A stretch of 64,000 bases of DNA, from contig VTPC01000842.1 in NCBI GenBank assembly GCA_011009095.1, positions 229,443-293,442 of the forward strand. The letters are read 5' to 3'. Positions within the stretch are counted from its first letter, which is position 1. Each line of letters starts with the position of its first letter. The translations under genes were made by a program, and so were the position numbers. Under the pieces are notes generated by a model. The model did no database searches. It was not told where the DNA came from and saw only the letters and a list, made by a program, of their open reading frames with translations. This stretch comes from Ignelater luminosus. Taxonomy: Eukaryota; Arthropoda; Insecta; Coleoptera; Elateridae. This document shows, one piece after another, positions 60,042-64,000 of this stretch.

Positions 60042-60909
60042 CGAGGTCTGTTCAAAAAGTATCGCGAATTTTGAATTTCCGCGGGTTACGTATATTGGAT
60101 TTTCGATTTTTTGTGGCGTTATGTTGGTACTCATGTCCCTCACTTATGCTGACAAGTTCGGCCATTTTGAATGTTCAGTTAATTTTTGACAGCTGTTTTG
60201 CTTGGACGTGTTTTGGTTCGTCTTCGATTTTTGCCTATTCCAAAAAATGGATCAAAGAATCTGTGGCATATGGTGAAGCTACCTTGGACCGAAGCAACGT
60301 TTATCGGTGGTACAAAATGTTCTCAGAGGGCCGAGAAGATGTGAACGACGAAGAGCGTACTTTTGGTTTTGCTTACAGTTTTCTTCGATTGCAGGGGCAT
60401 GGTGCATCATGAGTTCTTGCCACAGGGTAGAACGGTCAATAAGGAATATTACCTGCAAGTTATGCGCAATTTGCGCGAAGCAATCCGCCAGAAACGCCCG
60501 GATTTGTGGAAGAACAAAAATTGGCTTTTGCACCATGATAACGCCCCTGCTCACACATCGTTGCTTGTGCGCGAATTTTTGGCCAAAAACAACACACTAA
60601 TGATGCCGTAGCCACCGTATTCCCCAGACCTGGCCCCCTGTGACTTTTTCTTGTTCCCGAAACTGAAGAGGCCCATGAAAGGACGACGCTACGCTACGAT
60701 TGAGGAGATAAAGACGGCATCGAAGGAGGAGCTGAACAAGATTACAAAAAATGATTTTTTGAAGTGCTCCGAGGATTGGAAAAAACGTTGGCACAAGTGT
60801 ATAATATCTGATGGGGATTACTTTGAAGGGGTACAAAATAGATATTCATGAATAAATAAATAATTTTTGAAAAAACACAAAATTCGCGATACTTTTTGAA
60901 CAGACCTCG
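60042..60909 (+). mobile_element. Internally deleted mariner (868 bp)
   Basis: Inverted ends are identical for 32 bp, beginning CGAGGTCTGTTCAAAAAGTA. A TA target duplication lies at 60040-60041 and 60910-60911. The perfect ends suggest this is the youngest mariner-type copy in the window. It is shorter than a full mariner (about 1.3 kb) because coding sequence is missing in two places. Confidence 0.93.
60247..60851 (+). pseudogene. Mariner transposase with two internal deletions
   Basis: The start codon at 60247 gives MDQRIC. After a first gap the text reads AYGEATLDRSNVYRWYKMFS and EGREDVNDEERT, the second half of the helix-turn-helix domain. A second, larger gap removes the linker and the first catalytic aspartate. 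In another frame it resumes at LLTVFFDCRGMVHHEFLPQG and NKEYYLQVMRNLREAIRQ. Then come LLHHDNAPAHTSLLVREF (second aspartate) and PPYSPDLAPCDFFLFPKLKR (third aspartate). The HDN-to-SPD spacing is that of the DD34D mariner class. A CAG-to-TAG stop precedes PPYSPD, and the last residues are frame-shifted. Not functional. Confidence 0.9.
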
Positions 60910-61192
60910 TATTCTTTGTTGTACATTCTGAAAACTATTTAAATGTGGTCATTACTTTTAATCCTGCTATTAAGCTTGCACAATATTCATTGACAGTTGA
61001 CATTCTTAAAAGATAAGTCAACTAAATTACTTTGTTTCTGTCCAAAATTAAAAAGTCGTCAAATCTCCTAAAGACAAATTAATAAGTTGTAACATTTATT
61101 AGTTAAAGCACCGTGTTAAACTTTTTCTAATGCAAACCTTCTCGGAAAGTTATTTAGATTTTCTGCAACACCAATAAGAGTATTTTATGAAG

Positions 61193-61397
61193 TACAGGAT
61201 GTGTACGGAAAGTAATGCGACTAAATTAACTAAAAAGAAATTACTGAGTGTCGATACGGTTTTTCTAGCGCGTCTACCATGCTTGGGAGGCTTCCTGAAA
61301 GTCTGCCGGAGCCAGGTCAGAGCTGTAGAGGAGCTGGGACAGCGCATCTGGTTGGCGGGAGAAAATCAGTCGCATTACTTTCCGGACAAACCCTGTA
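61193..61397. mobile_element. Small mariner-type MITE (205 bp)
   Basis: The left end TACAGGATGTGTACGGAAAG, continuing TAATGCGACT, matches the reversed right end TACAGGGTTTGTCCGGAAAG, continuing TAATGCGACT. TA lies at both edges. The interior, which is GC-richer than the surroundings (GGTCAGAGCTGTAGAGGAGC), has no coding sign; frames on both strands are chance. Confidence 0.78.
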
Positions 61398-61714
61398 TAA
61401 TTATTTTGGCACTACAAAGTACATCTTATATTTTATTTATAATTTATATTAGAAATGCCGGAGCAATACCAATTCTCGAACTCTCGATCACCTATTTGTA
61501 CGATTAACGACTAATTCAATCGTCAATCGTTTCATGCGATTAATCTTGTTAGTCGTTTACTGTTAATCGCGATTATTCTTTGGGATTCAATTTTTAATAG
61601 CAATCTTTAGTTCATCAATCGATTAAATAAATATTTGGAAGGCGCAGTCCTTGACAGGAACTAAGTGTACTTTACCCTATAATTTTTTTGCCTAAAATGC
61701 AACGTTTACGAGAT

Positions 61715-62000
61715 ACAGGGTGTCAGAGTTTTTATAAAATTTCTTGTTTTCTCGATATTTCAAGAACGAGGTGAAATATCGGAATGAAATCTTCTACATG
61801 CTTGTTACTCTAAGGTGTCTGCTACTTTCGGTAGCTTTTTCTTGATATCCCTACCAGAAGTGGGACAAAATTAATTTTTTAAATTTTTGGAATCAACGAT
61901 CAATTTGACAGAAGAGCTCTTCTTGCATTCTTTTTTCGTAGTATGCGTCACTTTCAAGTAAAGTTGAATTATTTAAAACAAAGTTCGTACATCATCTGAA
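61715..62000 (+). repeat. Left arm of a 2.1-kb inverted pair
   Basis: It shares TTTCTTGTTTTCTCGATATT, TTCAAGAACGAGGTGAAATA, TCGGAATGAAATCTTCTACA and GATATCCCTACCAGAAG with the reverse complement of 63540-63850. It starts near an ACAGGGTGTCAG terminus-like word. The GC-array element copy 3 and a family R piece lie between the arms. Confidence 0.7.
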
Positions 62001-62059
62001 ATTTAAGATGTAACTATTTGCATTAAACAAAAGTTAAGCCTTTTTCGTTTTCCAGGTTT

Positions 62060-62795
62060 TTTCTTTCAAGAAGTTGTTGGGTCTTCTTCGGGCCGCGTCA
62101 AATTTGTTCCTAGTCGGTCCGAGCTGGGCCAGACCTAGAAATCTCGGCCCGTTCAGAGTTCTACTTGACGCGGTCCGAAGAAAACCCGGTAACTTCTTGA
62201 TCGGCCCGAGAGATTCAAACGACTCGATAGGACCGAAAGGCCGAGAAATCGAAAAGATCTAACGGGCTCGAACGGCCCGAGAGATCCGAACAATACGGTA
62301 CACCCAAGAGGTCCGAAAAACAGTGAAGTCCAAAAGGTCCAACATGCCCGAACGGGCCTACACACCCAAAAGATCCGAACAGCTTGAGAGATCTGAGAAG
62401 CCCAAAGGGCCAAGAAATCCAAAAGGTCCAACGGGCCCGACAAACCCGAGAGATCTGACAGGCCTGAGAGATCTGAACGATCTGATAGACCCGAAGGGCC
62501 AAGAATTCGAATAGGTCCAACGGGCACAAAAGCCCCGAAAGACCCGAGAGATCCAATAAACCCAAGAGGCCCAAAGGGTTATGGGGTCCAAAAGATTCAA
62601 CGGGCCCGAACGGCCCGACGGACCCGAGAGATCCGAACGGTTCGGTAAACCTGAGAAGTCCAGACCCGAAGCGCCGAGAAGTCCAATAGGTTTAACGAAG
62701 CCGGAAGGAATGACGGACTGGAGAAATTCGGTAGACTTGAGAAATCCAAAAGGTCCAACGGCCCGACCGGCCGGACGTACACTCGAGATAATTTC
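62060..62795 (+). mobile_element. GC-array hAT-like element, copy 3 (rearranged)
   Basis: The array (62180-62790) repeats an 80-95-bp unit marked by GGGCCAAGAAATCCAAAAGG and TCCAACGGGCCCGA, with the same 9-10-bp CCCGAGAGATC words as copy 2. The head is present in inverted orientation at 62100-62164 (GGCCCGTTCAGAGTTCTA). It is flanked by a small inverted pair, CTTCGGGCCGCGTCAA (62085-62100) and TTGACGCGGTCCGAAG (62166-62181). The copy is thus rearranged or formed by two head-to-head copies. The right terminus CCTGCAC was not found. Frames of 119 and 124 codons inside are repeat artefacts. Confidence 0.65.
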
Positions 62796-62814
62796 GAACT
62801 AGTAATTTGTTAAT

Positions 62815-63115
62815 TGCCTGATTTCTTGGAGTGTTAAAAGTAGATTTCTCGAGTTTTCCCAGAATTTCCAGTGTTTTTCTTCAGAATCTCCAGCGTCTTC
62901 CGAGATTCCTCAGACATCTGGTGACATTATAAAAATAAAGTATGATTTGCAACATGTTTGTAAATTCTGGACGTACTTTTTGTACAATCAGCATAGTGCC
63001 ACGGATTAGCTAAAGATTTTATTGCTTATTTAGTGTCTTGGGGTGTTAAAAGTAGATTTCTAACGTTTTATTAGAATTTCCAACTTTTTCTCAATATTAC
63101 AGACATCTGGTGACA
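62815..63115 (-). repeat. Dispersed repeat family R, reversed, two units
   Basis: GGAGTGTTAAAAGTAGATTT, CTCAGACATCTGGTGACATT and TGTACAATCAGCAT are the reverse complement of family R words seen at 49440-49960. The unit repeats at about 230 bp (62830 and 63040). Confidence 0.65.
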
Positions 63116-63539
63116 TTATTATGGAGCTGTAGAGCATCCACAACAATTTCGTTTTAAAAGTGCTTTCTTGCGGAACTACATAAGATGACGTAGATCTGGT
63201 TTTGTTTTTTGTTTGATGGAGTTCTTTAAATAGAGAAGCGTGACCCTGTCCACTACGCATGGTCCATTGTCAACTGTTTATTTACTTCTTTGATGATTCC
63301 TGTGTATCAGTATTCTGTTGACCAGCCAAGATTCCATTACAACGACTAATAACTAGATAACAAAAAAGTCAAACAAACAAACAAATCAAACCAGGTGATT
63401 ATTTCACCAGCTTTGAAACATTTCTCTGAATCATTACTGGAGTCGCAAACAGACATTAAAAATCTCCAGATTTGGAGGCAAAATCACCAAATTGGCAACA
63501 CTGCTCTCAGAACTTATAACGTTACTATAGGCTGTCGAA

Positions 63540-63850
63540 TTGAGAGGCTTTGAAAAATTCAATTTTACTCGAAAATGATGCATTCTACGGAAAAATGCAA
63601 GAGGGACTTCATTTGATACATAAATTTGTTTTTTTTTTTTTATTTTTCAGTGGAGTAACAAATTCTTTTAGAGTAGAAGAGTAGGCGTCCCCGGAATGTC
63701 CCGCCTCTGTCAGGGATATCAAACAAAAAGCTATCTAAAACAATAGAGTAACAAGCTTGTATAAAATCTCATTCCGATATCTCACCACGTTCTTGAAATA
63801 TTGAAGAAACAAGATATTTTAAATGAAATTTTGGTAGGGTGAATCTCGGA
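63540..63850 (-). repeat. Right arm of the 2.1-kb inverted pair
   Basis: Reverse complement of the 61715-62000 arm: ATCTCATTCCGATATCTCAC, CACGTTCTTGAAATATTGAA and AGCTATCTAAAACAATAGAG. It extends further (to 63540) with TTACTCGAAAATGATGCATT, matching CGTAGTATGCGTCACTTTCA at 61936 in reverse. Confidence 0.65.
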
Positions 63851-64000
63851 AACAGCGTGCTTTAAGAAACAAAAGCTTAATTTTTCTCGAGGAAGGAATG
63901 CTCCTGCCAAATAGTTGTACTGATTTCCATAACATAACGCCAGAAAAGTGACGTTCAAATTTATTTTTGGCGTTATTCTTACTTTTTTTGGAAAAAAACA

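Overview
This window looks like AT-rich nuclear DNA of an animal, most likely an insect. The signs are Tc1/mariner relics of insect type, a pogo-type transposase with a C-terminal zinc finger, a short (78 bp) GT-AG intron, and a minisatellite built on the arthropod telomere word TTAGG. I could not support one intact host protein-coding gene, tRNA or rRNA anywhere in the 64 kb. Nearly everything that can be named is a transposable element, usually an internally deleted or stop-ridden copy, or tandem-repeat DNA. Most open frames are chance frames or frames running through tandem repeats.

Layout. 0-8.5 kb: copies of a TA-flanked MITE family (family C), a degenerate hammerhead-ribozyme candidate near 1.3 kb, and a non-autonomous hAT element with a perfect 8-bp target duplication at 7.8-8.4 kb. 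9.2-13.3 kb: a dispersed repeat (family R), then about 3.6 kb of satellite with a higher-order period near 345 bp, broken by a 727-bp fold-back MITE. 15.9-17.9 kb: two TA-flanked elements back to back; the second is a fold-back built from an inverted piece of its own transposase gene. 20.2-20.9 kb: an internally deleted Tc1. 21.7-22.7 kb: a small hAT-like element with a GC-rich array, then a ~150-bp tandem repeat. 23.8-25.0 kb and 33.0-36.0 kb: two copies of a dispersed repeat (family D). 30.2-32.2 kb: the ~150-bp tandem repeat again, hit by a deleted mariner. 32.4-35.2 kb: an intact family C MITE, a GC-rich tandem array between inverted repeats, and a 651-bp hairpin MITE. 39.3-41.3 kb: a decayed two-exon gene of a recurrent uncharacterised invertebrate family between imperfect inverted repeats. 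41.7-44.7 kb: a mariner-like relic, another hairpin-bearing tandem array and a pogo relic. 46.4-50.3 kb: more A and R repeats, small MITEs, and a TTAGG-like minisatellite between inverted arms. 55.2-55.7 and 62.1-62.8 kb: further copies of the GC-rich-array hAT-like element. 60.0-60.9 kb: a deleted mariner with near-perfect ends.

How it fits together. The region reads as a graveyard and landing zone. The mariner, Tc1 and related copies keep their termini and have lost internal sequence, as expected of non-autonomous derivatives mobilised in trans. Two themes recur. Tandem arrays are often enclosed by inverted repeats (33.4-34.3, 47.9-48.5, 55.2-55.7, 61.7-63.9 kb). Otherwise different arrays share a short GC-rich hairpin of the form GNCRCC-loop-GGYGNC next to a T-rich AAGAA motif. 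The strongest candidates for something undescribed are the inverted-repeat-bounded unknown gene (39.3-41.3 kb), the hAT-like family with expandable GC-rich cores, the telomere-like fold-back and the hammerhead-like motif.
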